A stretch of 47,341 bases of DNA, taken from Chitinophagaceae bacterium (GTDB lineage: Bacteria; Bacteroidota; Bacteroidia; Chitinophagales; Chitinophagaceae). Positions 26,844 through 34,454 of the stretch are shown here, one piece after another. The position numbers and the translations under genes are program-made. The notes under the pieces are model-generated. The model made no database searches, was not told where the DNA came from, and saw only the letters and a list, made by a program, of their open reading frames with translations. The DNA lies in contig JAGXRG010000035.1 of NCBI GenBank assembly GCA_018335935.1, forward strand, positions 1 to 47,341. Reading direction: 5' to 3'. How positions within the stretch are numbered: the stretch's first letter is position 1; each line of letters starts with the position of its first letter.

Positions 26844-29282
26844 TCAGTAATTTGTATTAAGTATTTTTTGAGCATAAATATTTGTAAGTAGACCTACAAA
26901 AAGAACTATGCTTATACTACTTAAAGGCATTAGTATAGCAGCAATCATAGGAGAAAGTAAACTTTGCACTGCAAAACTCAACCCAATAATATTGTATAAA
27001 ATAGAAAGTATAAAACTTGCAGTAATAATGGTTTTTCCGGATTTTGCATATTTTATAAATTGGTGTAAGAGGTATAATTTATCTCCAGCTAATAAAGCAT
27101 CACAAGCTGGCGAAAATCTATTTGTGTTTTCTGTAACCGCTATACCTACATCACTTTGCTTTAAAGCACCAGCATCATTTAAACCATCGCCTAACATGAT
27201 TACAGAACTATTTTGTTGTAATTGTTGAATATAATTTAACTTGTCTTGTGGACTTTGATTAAAGTTTAGATTTGAATGAAAATTGAATAATTGCGACAAT
27301 CTATTTTCCTCAGCATTATTGTCGCCTGAAAGCATATGTAGTTTGTATTTACTTTTTTGAAGTGATTTTATAAGATTTTTTACACCTAATCTATAATTAG
27401 TTTCAAAAACAAATTCACCAATATATTTATCATTTACTTCAATATATACAGTTGTTGTAGTTTGTTTTTTATGATTAGTATCTAAGTTTAAAAATTCTGA
27501 AGATCCTATTCTTACATAATCTTCATTAATCATTCCTTCAATACCTAAACCATTTATTTCTTTAAAACTTGTTAAGGAAAAATTTGATGAGATTTTTAAT
27601 TGTATTGATTTTGTAATTATTTTACTCAGTGGATGAGAAGATTGTGAGCACAATAGTTTAATAGCAATTCTCAAATCATTGTTTAGGTTTTGTCCTTGAT
27701 ATTTTATATGTATGTTGTTACTGTTAGTTAAAGTGCCTGTTTTATCGAAGACAATAGTTTTGGCTTTTGCCAAACTTTCAATTACACTAGAGTTTTTAAG
27801 GAAAAATTTATGTCTTCCAAAATAACGCAACATATTTCCATAAGTAAAAGTGGCAGATAAAAGAAGTGAACAAGGACAAGCCACTATTAATATTGCAGTT
27901 AAAGCATTCCACATTTTATTGGTATCAACAATATACCAATACATAGTTGATAAAGCTGCAATGCTGAACAAAACAATTGTAAAATATTTGCTCCAGGGAT
28001 GAATGAAAGATTGATCTTTATTTTTATTCATCTTAAAAGCATCATTATTCCAGAGTTGTGTAAAATAGCTTTGCGATACTTCGTGAATAGTTTCTAAAGT
28101 AATAGCAGTGCCACTATTTTTTCCACCTGCATAAATTAAAGCCCCACTTTGTTGATGTACTAATTCATTTTCTCCAGTAACAAAACTATAATCAATATTT
28201 GCAGTACTGCTTAGTAATATGGAATCAGTTGGGATTAACTCTTCATTTCTTATTAATATCTTATAGCCTTTTTTTAATTGTGTAATAGGTATGCTTTTCT
28301 CTTCATCATTACTTATCACAGAAACACCTAAGGGGAAATAAGAAGAATAATTTCTGTCGAATGAAAAAGCATCGTAAGTCTTATTCTGAAACCATCTGCC
28401 AATTAGCATGAAGAAAACAATTCCTGAGCCTGAGTCCAAAAATCCTGCACCGAAGCCAGAAATAATTTCATAGTAGCTTCTTAAAAATGTTACTAGAATT
28501 GCTAATGCAATTGGAGTATCAATATTTAATATTTTCTGCTTTAAACCATTAAATGCTGAAATAAAAAATTCACTGGCACAATAAAAAAGTACAGGTATGG
28601 AAAGGCCAAAAATTATCCATGAAAAAGTTTTTTGTAAAGCTGTTGTTTCAATATTTCCACTAGAGAAATATTCAGGGAAACTCAACATCATAATATTAGC
28701 AAAACAAAAACCTGCAATACCAATTTTGTACAATCTTATTTTATTGTAATTTGTTGAATGTTTTTGTTCTATTTCATGTAAAGTAATGATGGGTTCATAG
28801 CCAACAAAAGCTAATAATTCTACAACCTCACTCAGTTTTATCTCTTTTGGATTATAGATAATGAAAATTTCTTTTTTTTGAAAATGAATTTGAGATGACA
28901 CAATGCCTTCATGTATTTGATGTAAATGTTCTAGTAGAAAAATACAAGACGAGCAATGTATTTGAGGAAGATGAAATTTTATATTTACTTGATCGTTGCT
29001 TTTAAATAAAACTAGTTTATTGATGATTTCTTCAGTATTTAAATAATCGTACTGATTTTTTGTAAACCTCCCTTTTGCTTTTATGCCAGGGTTCTGATGG
29101 ATATTATAATATTGGCATAAGTTATTTTCATTTAATAAAAGATACACTTGTTGACAACCATTACAGCAAAAATATTTTTGATCAATACGAATGGTATTGT
29201 TACAAGAATCTCCACAATGAAAACAACTTAAGGAATTAATAACTTTAATATTTAGGGTTTTACAAAAAAAGTGCCGCCACAT
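26844..29282 (-). CDS. ccoI: CcoI/FixI-type copper-exporting P1B ATPase
   Basis: An 812-residue P-type ATPase. A Cys-rich N-terminal region (CFHCGDSC near 20-27, CCNGC at 39-43) precedes an HMA-like domain with HCSSC (109-113). The transmembrane helices follow, with TGE (369-371), the ion-channel motif CPC (469-471), DKTGT (Asp513) and GDGLND near 695. CcoI provides copper for cbb3 assembly. The only ATG before the first Cys motif is at 29282 and lies inside a terminator-like hairpin, so the true start or its control is uncertain. Confidence 0.92.
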   Translation of the reverse strand: MWRHFFCKTLNIKVINSLSCFHCGDSCNNTIRIDQKYFCCNGCQQVYLLLNENNLCQYYNIHQNPGIKAKGRFTKNQYDYLNTEEIINKLVLFKSNDQVNIKFHLPQIHCSSCIFLLEHLHQIHEGIVSSQIHFQKKEIFIIYNPKEIKLSEVVELLAFVGYEPIITLHEIEQKHSTNYNKIRLYKIGIAGFCFANIMMLSFPEYFSSGNIETTALQKTFSWIIFGLSIPVLFYCASEFFISAFNGLKQKILNIDTPIALAILVTFLRSYYEIISGFGAGFLDSGSGIVFFMLIGRWFQNKTYDAFSFDRNYSSYFPLGVSVISNDEEKSIPITQLKKGYKILIRNEELIPTDSILLSSTANIDYSFVTGENELVHQQSGALIYAGGKNSGTAITLETIHEVSQSYFTQLWNNDAFKMNKNKDQSFIHPWSKYFTIVLFSIAALSTMYWYIVDTNKMWNALTAILIVACPCSLLLSATFTYGNMLRYFGRHKFFLKNSSVIESLAKAKTIVFDKTGTLTNSNNIHIKYQGQNLNNDLRIAIKLLCSQSSHPLSKIITKSIQLKISSNFSLTSFKEINGLGIEGMINEDYVRIGSSEFLNLDTNHKKQTTTTVYIEVNDKYIGEFVFETNYRLGVKNLIKSLQKSKYKLHMLSGDNNAEENRLSQLFNFHSNLNFNQSPQDKLNYIQQLQQNSSVIMLGDGLNDAGALKQSDVGIAVTENTNRFSPACDALLAGDKLYLLHQFIKYAKSGKTIITASFILSILYNIIGLSFAVQSLLSPMIAAILMPLSSISIVLFVGLLTNIYAQKILNTNY

Positions 29283-29297
29283 AAGAATAAGGGCGGC
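29264..29297 (-). terminator. GC-rich hairpin with T tract overlapping the ccoI start codon
   Basis: On the minus strand GCCGCC (29297-29292) pairs with GGCGGC (29278-29273) around a 13-base loop and is followed by seven T residues (29270-29264). It sits 15 bases after the stop of the DUF2892 gene. The ATG assigned to ccoI (29282-29280) is within the loop, so this may be an attenuator rather than a plain terminator. Confidence 0.7.
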
Positions 29298-29312
29298 TTT
29301 ATTAGACAGAAA

Positions 29313-29507
29313 CTACTGAACACTTCTTGAACCACAGGTGTTCAATCGAAAAATTTTATATAAAGGGCAAAAACTTAAATAACCTGTTAATAAAGGAACG
29401 AAAGCAAGTAAAATCCACCATGACTTATAGTAGTACCCCAATGCAATAATAATAATGGCTAACATAAATCTTATAGTTCTATCTTTTTTGCCTACATTTT
29501 TTTTCAT
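29313..29507 (-). CDS. DUF2892/YgaP-like small membrane protein
   Basis: A 64-residue protein with two hydrophobic segments and the DUF2892 pattern: KKDRTIR at the start, a LLTG turn, then FCPLYKIF and NTCG near the end. The family forms the membrane anchor of YgaP-like proteins, and single-domain members are common. It is first in line from the FNR-like promoter in front of the cco locus and is followed by the hairpin that overlaps the ccoI start. Confidence 0.85.
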   Translation of the reverse strand: MKKNVGKKDRTIRFMLAIIIIALGYYYKSWWILLAFVPLLTGYLSFCPLYKIFRLNTCGSRSVQ

Positions 29508-29531
29508 GATTTATATTTTTTAATTGAACAC

Positions 29532-29574
29532 CAAAATTCAAGAGTCTTAGTTTTAAAAACCATGATTTCAGTCA
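29532..29574 (-). promoter_or_regulatory. FNR-like box and -7 element, DUF2892 / cco locus
   Basis: Box TGATTTCAGTCA at 29563-29574 and minus-strand GAATTTTG at 29539-29532 (five of six fixed positions of TAnnTTTG), centres 33 bp apart. Predicted transcription start near 29527, 20 bases before the DUF2892 start. Confidence 0.65.
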
Positions 29575-29583
29575 ACCAAAAGA

Positions 29584-29595
29584 TGATATATATCA
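29584..29595. promoter_or_regulatory. Third FNR-like box between the cco and fasciclin promoters
   Basis: TGATATATATCA is a perfect palindromic TGAT-N4-ATCA site. No -7-like element lies at 33 bp on either side, so it would be an accessory or cooperative site 21 bp from the cco box. Confidence 0.55.
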
Positions 29596-29610
29596 GTTTA
29601 CTTATGTATG

Positions 29611-29653
29611 TGATTTAAATCATATGTAACACTTTTACATTTTTCTAATTTCA
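29611..29653 (+). promoter_or_regulatory. FNR-like box and -7-like element, fasciclin gene
   Basis: Palindromic box TGATTTAAATCA at 29611-29622 and TAATTTCA at 29646-29653, centres 33 bp apart. Predicted start near 29658, 15 bases before the ATG. Confidence 0.6.
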
Positions 29654-29672
29654 ATCATTAAAAAATATTATT

Positions 29673-30224
29673 ATGAAGAAAACGTTTAAAATTTTTATTG
29701 TATTATTCTCTGTTACTTATTTATGTGCCTGTAATTCAAGTGAGGGCAATCAATCTAATGCAACTGATGTAACAACAAATATGACAGGTCAATCTGGTGT
29801 GGTAGATGAAACATCAAAACCAAATATTGTTCAAGTAGCAGTTGGTAGTAAAGATCACTCAACATTAGTTACTGCTGTTAAAGCAGCAGGTTTAGTTGAT
29901 GCTTTAAGTAATGCTGGTCCATTTACAGTGTTTGCACCTACAAATGCTGCATTTGAAAAACTCCCAGCAGGTACAGTTGAAGGTCTATTAAAACCAGAAA
30001 AAAAGGGCGACCTTGAAAATATTCTTGGTTATCACACTTATGTTGGAGTACTAAAAATTGAATACATGAATGATGGTCAAGAATTCGATATGGTTTATGG
30101 TGGCAAAGTAACTATTACAAAGAAAGAAGACAAAACCTTTGTAAATGGATCTGAAATTGTTGCTTCAATTCCTACATCAAATGGAATGATTCATGTTATT
30201 GGGGATGTTTTATTGCCAAAATAG
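29673..30224 (+). CDS. Fasciclin (FAS1) domain lipoprotein
   Basis: A 183-residue protein with a lipoprotein signal (LCACN; lipid Cys at about residue 20) and one FAS1 domain. The domain shows the H1-like FTVFAPTNAAFEKLPAG (about 89-105) and the H2-like GMIHVIGDVLLP at the C-terminus. FAS1 domains mediate adhesion or binding. Its place under an FNR-like promoter opposite the cco locus links it to low-oxygen growth, but a specific role is unknown. Confidence 0.9.
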   Translation: MKKTFKIFIVLFSVTYLCACNSSEGNQSNATDVTTNMTGQSGVVDETSKPNIVQVAVGSKDHSTLVTAVKAAGLVDALSNAGPFTVFAPTNAAFEKLPAGTVEGLLKPEKKGDLENILGYHTYVGVLKIEYMNDGQEFDMVYGGKVTITKKEDKTFVNGSEIVASIPTSNGMIHVIGDVLLPK

Positions 30225-30237
30225 TAGAAGTATATTA

Positions 30238-30672
30238 TTAATGGAGTTGTTGATGTATTCTATTTAATTCATCAGTCGAACATTTTTCTTGTAAGATAGG
30301 GAAGAGTATACGCTCTTCCTTTCTTATATGTGCTTCTAACAAAATTCCAATTTCATCTAAAGCATTTTCTATATCAACAGAATTTTTTAATGAACTAAAT
30401 AATTGGTGTAACTTTTTATGTTCATCAAATATTTCTATACAAATTAAATTTATAGAACTATCTATATGTTTTACTGACTTTAAAACAATTTCTTCCTGAA
30501 TAAAATGACTTTTAATATGCTCTTCAAAATGTTGTAAAGCATAATCTCTTTTTTCTTCAAGCTGGGTAGGTAATTCTTTATATTTTGGTGCTCCTTTTTT
30601 TAATAGCTGTGCTAATATTAAGGAATTATGATGATCTCTTGATAGTGGAGCTAACGCTTCTATTCTTTTCAT
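30238..30672 (-). CDS. Hemerythrin (HHE) domain protein
   Basis: A 144-residue four-helix protein with hemerythrin-type ligand positions: RDHHNSL (13-19), HFEEHIKSHFIQEE (about 48-61), DEHKKLH (about 84-90) and HIRKEERILFP. It probably binds a di-iron centre and reacts with O2 or NO. It is the last gene of the nos run, one base after nosY, so it is likely co-transcribed and protects or repairs under NO stress. Confidence 0.85.
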   Translation of the reverse strand: MKRIEALAPLSRDHHNSLILAQLLKKGAPKYKELPTQLEEKRDYALQHFEEHIKSHFIQEEIVLKSVKHIDSSINLICIEIFDEHKKLHQLFSSLKNSVDIENALDEIGILLEAHIRKEERILFPILQEKCSTDELNRIHQQLH

Positions 30673-30673
30673 T

Positions 30674-31441
30674 TTATAAATCTTTTGATTTAAATTTTCT
30701 GAGCGAAATCCAGGTTGGAATAATTGCCCAAGTAATTAATGTGATTAGTGAAAGTGTAAGACCTAAGCTTGTACCAAAAAAATTATTAAATACAGCACCT
30801 GTATAACCCATGAGAGCTGAAATTTCTAGTTTTAATAATATTAATATTCTACTTAAATCTATTGGATTAAGAACAGATAAACCCACCATGAATTTCTCTA
30901 ATGGGTAGTCTGCAAATTGAAATAATATAAATAAAACTATACCATCAAAAATAATTGAAAAATAAAGCCATAGCAATATTACTGATCCAATGCCTTTGGC
31001 TTTATCTCTTGCAATAACAGCAACAACCATAGCTAGTGCTACAAAAATTACTGATAATAAAATTCCGGTAATCATCATCATAATTCCAACTGATGTTAAT
31101 TCGTAAAATAGAATGGGTAAGCCAATACCTATTACAAATGCCAAACCTATTACAGTTGCTAATCCTATAAAAAGGCTTAACCAAATAGTTTTTCGTTTTA
31201 ATGGCTGACTAACTAGTAATTCTAAAAATTCAGAACTATTATATACATAAATTGTAGCAAATAATAAACTTACTAATGGTACTATGATTAGTATTACATT
31301 TAGTAAGCTTAAAAGTCCTTTTGCATTACTATCTTCTATATTAAAAATGCTTAAAGATATCATGAGCAAAACAAGAGTATAGGCAATCATTACCTTGTTT
31401 CTTACTAAATCAATCATTACATATTTTATTATTTTATTCAT
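30674..31441 (-). CDS. nosY: NosY, ABC transporter permease for NosZ maturation
   Basis: A 255-residue membrane protein with about six transmembrane helices and the NosY-like segments YNSSEFLELLVSQPLKRK (about 67-84) and SVLNPIDLSRI. With NosF and NosD it forms the complex that helps load copper or sulfur into the CuZ site of NosZ. It is 9 bases downstream of nosF. Confidence 0.88.
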   Translation of the reverse strand: MNKIIKYVMIDLVRNKVMIAYTLVLLMISLSIFNIEDSNAKGLLSLLNVILIIVPLVSLLFATIYVYNSSEFLELLVSQPLKRKTIWLSLFIGLATVIGLAFVIGIGLPILFYELTSVGIMMMITGILLSVIFVALAMVVAVIARDKAKGIGSVILLWLYFSIIFDGIVLFILFQFADYPLEKFMVGLSVLNPIDLSRILILLKLEISALMGYTGAVFNNFFGTSLGLTLSLITLITWAIIPTWISLRKFKSKDL

Positions 31442-31450
31442 ATTAATTTA

Positions 31451-32155
31451 TTATTTACTTAAAATGCTAGCAATGGCTTTTGAAAGTTTTTGTTCACCTG
31501 TTTCTTCTTTAAGTTCATTAATTTTTTTGTGTAGAAAAATTTCAGCTTCTTGCATAAAAATAATTTCAGAAACTAAATCATCGAGTTCACTTAAAATATG
31601 TGAAGTAATGATGATTAGTTTTCCTTTATCTCTTTCTTTAATGATTTTGTTTTTTAATACCTCAGATGCAATTGGGTCGAGGCCAGCAGTAGGTTCGTCT
31701 AAAATCAATACAGCTGGATTAAATAAAAATGCTAACGATGCACTAACTTTTTGAATGGTTCCACCAGAGAGTGTACCCATTCTCTTATGTAACATTTGAT
31801 GTAGATTGAATTTTTCAATTAATTCTTCATCTAAAATATTATTATTTTTATTTCTGATGTCTTTCATCATATTAATGACTTGTCCAATAGTCATATTACT
31901 TGGGTATTTCCCAATTTGAGGCATATATCCAATTTGTGATCTATACTCCCAATCGTGTGCAATATTTTTTCCATTAAAAGTTATAAAACCAGTATTGCAT
32001 ACTACCATACCTAATATCGATTTTATTAAAGTTGTTTTGCCACAACCATTAGGCCCAATTAATGCAATGCATTCTCCTTTATTAAATTGAACAGAAACGT
32101 TTTTTAAAACTTGTAGTTTTCCAAAATGTTTATTTACGTTGGTTGCTTTTATCAT
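31451..32155 (-). CDS. nosF: NosF, ABC transporter ATP-binding protein
   Basis: A 234-residue ATPase: Walker A GPNGCGKTT (34-42), signature LSGGTIQKV (about 133-141), Walker B VLILDEP (about 154-160) and the switch His in TSHIL. The start ATG overlaps the nosD stop by four bases, and nosY follows, the standard nosDFY order. Confidence 0.92.
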   Translation of the reverse strand: MIKATNVNKHFGKLQVLKNVSVQFNKGECIALIGPNGCGKTTLIKSILGMVVCNTGFITFNGKNIAHDWEYRSQIGYMPQIGKYPSNMTIGQVINMMKDIRNKNNNILDEELIEKFNLHQMLHKRMGTLSGGTIQKVSASLAFLFNPAVLILDEPTAGLDPIASEVLKNKIIKERDKGKLIIITSHILSELDDLVSEIIFMQEAEIFLHKKINELKEETGEQKLSKAIASILSK

Positions 32156-33390
32156 AGTTTAATAGGTTTCATAAAAGGAGCATTATCTACTAAATTTATG
32201 GGTGTTAATGATGGAATTATTTTCTCTGTTTTATCCAATAAAGTTGTAATTAAGCTTCTAAATAATATCATTGCCGGAGGATTATTTTCAATAATCATAG
32301 CATACATGCTTACTGGTCTATAAGGAACGTCGCCAATTTTATCTTTGTTAATATCGTATCCTTCATACTTATCCCAGTAATTATGTTTAAATTCATTTAA
32401 TACAAGATTGCCATTTGTACCTACATCAAAACTGTTGTTTTTAAAATTATTATGGGTAACATTAACTTCCATACAACTCGCTTGAATTTTCATTGCCCAA
32501 CCATTATTCATAAATTTATTTTTTAGAATTTGTGCTCTACTTGTTCCTTCCATAAAAATTCCAACTGTATTTCTCTTAAATTGATTCTTAGCAATAAAAC
32601 AATCACTCAATTCTTTTAATAATAATCCGTAAGCACCGTCGCCCCAATTATCTTCAAAATAATTATTCAGCATATTTATTTTTCTGGAAAACATTACTGC
32701 AACTCCGGCACCATTATTTTTAAAAGTATTTGTATAATAGCTGTTTTGATTCGAGAACATAAAATGTAGTCCATATCTCAAGTTATTTTCCGATTGATTT
32801 CTCCAGATTGTGGTATTACTTACAAACTCAAAATAAATACCATCTCTATGGCCTTTTATGGTATTGCCCACTATTTTTAAACTATCACTTTTCCAACAGT
32901 GGATACCGTTGCCACTTCTTTGTTCTTGTTTGGCTGAAGCAAAAAGTTTGTTGTTCTGTATAATACACTTAGCAGAATTTTGAATATAAATACCAAAAAA
33001 TGTTTCTATTAAAATATTATTTTTAATAGTAATATTTGATTTGTTATAAACTTTAATTCCTGCAATATCTTCAATACTTGAAATACCAGAGTTAATTATT
33101 TTAAATCCATCAATAACCACATTGTCTGCTTTTATAGAAATAATTTCTGACTTATGGTTTCCATCAATGGTGGGATAATTGATACCAATTAAGTAAATTG
33201 ATTTTGTTATGCTGATATTGCCTTCATTATAATGGCCTTTTAAAACCATTAAAGTATCACCATTATTTGCAATTTGTACTGCTTTTTTAATACTATTTAT
33301 CTGTTTAGTATTACCTATGTAAATAGTGTTACTGTAAATTTTGGTAAACAGAATTAAGCAACAAACTAAATAAGTTATTTTATTAATCAT
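32152..33390 (-). CDS. nosD: NosD, periplasmic beta-helix copper-binding maturation protein
   Basis: A 412-residue protein with a signal peptide (about 1-20) and repeated right-handed parallel beta-helix coils of the CASH/NosD type. Examples are NGIHCWKSDSLKIVGNTIKG and DGIYFEFVSN. Near the end it has the DVPYRPVSMYA segment common in NosD. NosD passes copper to NosZ and docks on NosFY. It overlaps the NosL fusion gene and nosF by four bases on either side. Confidence 0.92.
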   Translation of the reverse strand: MINKITYLVCCLILFTKIYSNTIYIGNTKQINSIKKAVQIANNGDTLMVLKGHYNEGNISITKSIYLIGINYPTIDGNHKSEIISIKADNVVIDGFKIINSGISSIEDIAGIKVYNKSNITIKNNILIETFFGIYIQNSAKCIIQNNKLFASAKQEQRSGNGIHCWKSDSLKIVGNTIKGHRDGIYFEFVSNTTIWRNQSENNLRYGLHFMFSNQNSYYTNTFKNNGAGVAVMFSRKINMLNNYFEDNWGDGAYGLLLKELSDCFIAKNQFKRNTVGIFMEGTSRAQILKNKFMNNGWAMKIQASCMEVNVTHNNFKNNSFDVGTNGNLVLNEFKHNYWDKYEGYDINKDKIGDVPYRPVSMYAMIIENNPPAMILFRSLITTLLDKTEKIIPSLTPINLVDNAPFMKPIKL

Positions 33391-34391
33391 TTATAGAGCA
33401 TCTCCCATTTAATAACACTTCCTTGCATTTCAGTGTTTATTTTAGTTAATGTTTCTTCATTTTTAAATGCAGCTATATTGCCTCCCATTGGGCTCCTATA
33501 TTCAATGCTATGAGCAAAAAAAGCTTCTTTAACATTAATTAATTCTATTGGTGATAGATAGTTTGCGGTATAAATATCTTTAATATTTTCTTTTATTTTT
33601 TTGTCATGTTCAATTGATTCTAACATGCATTTTACATCATCGTATTTAAAAATTTTCCCTTTATTGGTAACAATTTCAACTCCAAATCTCGCATCACTTA
33701 TAGTCATTTTACAGTAACTGCAATTATCTTTTCCCACAACAAATGGTTCAGGATTTGTATTACAAGACGACATAACTAGCGTGATAAAAATTATTGAAAC
33801 AATTGGTGAAACCATTTTTTTCTTTTTATTTTCTTTAATAACACAAAACAATAATATCAAGCCTGCTCCAATAAAAATCCATCCTCCAACATTGGGCATT
33901 GAATAAGCTGCAAAATTTAAGAGTTGTTTATAACCAATTAAAGGTGGCTGATAAACCATGCCTGGAACTATGATTGCAGCGTTGGGATCTAAATTGTGTC
34001 CATAATTATATTCCCATCTCCAAAAGTCAATCATGGCAATTATTCCAAAACAAACAAACAAAATGAATAATAGATTCAGCCACCTTTTTTTACCCAAAAT
34101 TGCAGTTGTTAGAAAAGCAATCACAAAAAAGACAATACAATAAGGAAGTATTTTAAATTCAAAAAAATCTTTTGTGTGTAAGGTTTTCATTCCTATGTAA
34201 TGGTTGAGGCCATTGATAATGTCTACATTTCCTCCAAGTTGATTTGGATAAATCAGCAACACTAATCCCTCAGGATATTGTGGGGCTATTAAATCAATTT
34301 GCCAAAGAGGAACAAATAATACAATAATTAAAGCCATGCCAGATAAAGCAACTAAAATTCTATTTGTTTTATTCATAGTATAATCAATCAT
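33387..34391 (-). CDS. nosL: Membrane-anchored NosL fusion protein
   Basis: A 334-residue protein. The N-terminal half (about 1-185) has about four transmembrane helices, with the motif VPLWQIDLIAPQYPEGL (27-43), and is of a family I cannot name with certainty. A Lys-rich stretch (187-192), Met193 and a hydrophobic run ending in LVMSSC (Cys210) look exactly like a lipoprotein signal peptide inside the protein. A NosL domain follows, with the Cu(I) site CSYCKM (224-229). NosL is a copper chaperone for NosZ. An ATG at 34376 is an alternative start. Confidence 0.87.
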   Translation of the reverse strand: MIDYTMNKTNRILVALSGMALIIVLFVPLWQIDLIAPQYPEGLVLLIYPNQLGGNVDIINGLNHYIGMKTLHTKDFFEFKILPYCIVFFVIAFLTTAILGKKRWLNLLFILFVCFGIIAMIDFWRWEYNYGHNLDPNAAIIVPGMVYQPPLIGYKQLLNFAAYSMPNVGGWIFIGAGLILLFCVIKENKKKKMVSPIVSIIFITLVMSSCNTNPEPFVVGKDNCSYCKMTISDARFGVEIVTNKGKIFKYDDVKCMLESIEHDKKIKENIKDIYTANYLSPIELINVKEAFFAHSIEYRSPMGGNIAAFKNEETLTKINTEMQGSVIKWEMLYK

Positions 34392-34416
34392 TCTTCAATT
34401 TATTTTGGGTATAAAA

Positions 34417-34444
34417 AGAAACAGACTTTTTAAAGTCTGTTTCT
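34417..34444 (-). terminator. Perfect 13-bp hairpin between nosZ and the NosL fusion gene
   Basis: AGAAACAGACTTT (34417-34429) pairs perfectly with 34432-34444 around a two-base loop. On the minus strand it is followed by a short T-rich run. It lies 10 bases after the nosZ stop and probably ends or trims most nosZ transcripts, giving less nosLDFY than nosZ mRNA. Confidence 0.75.
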
Positions 34445-34454
34445 GAATTGGTTT

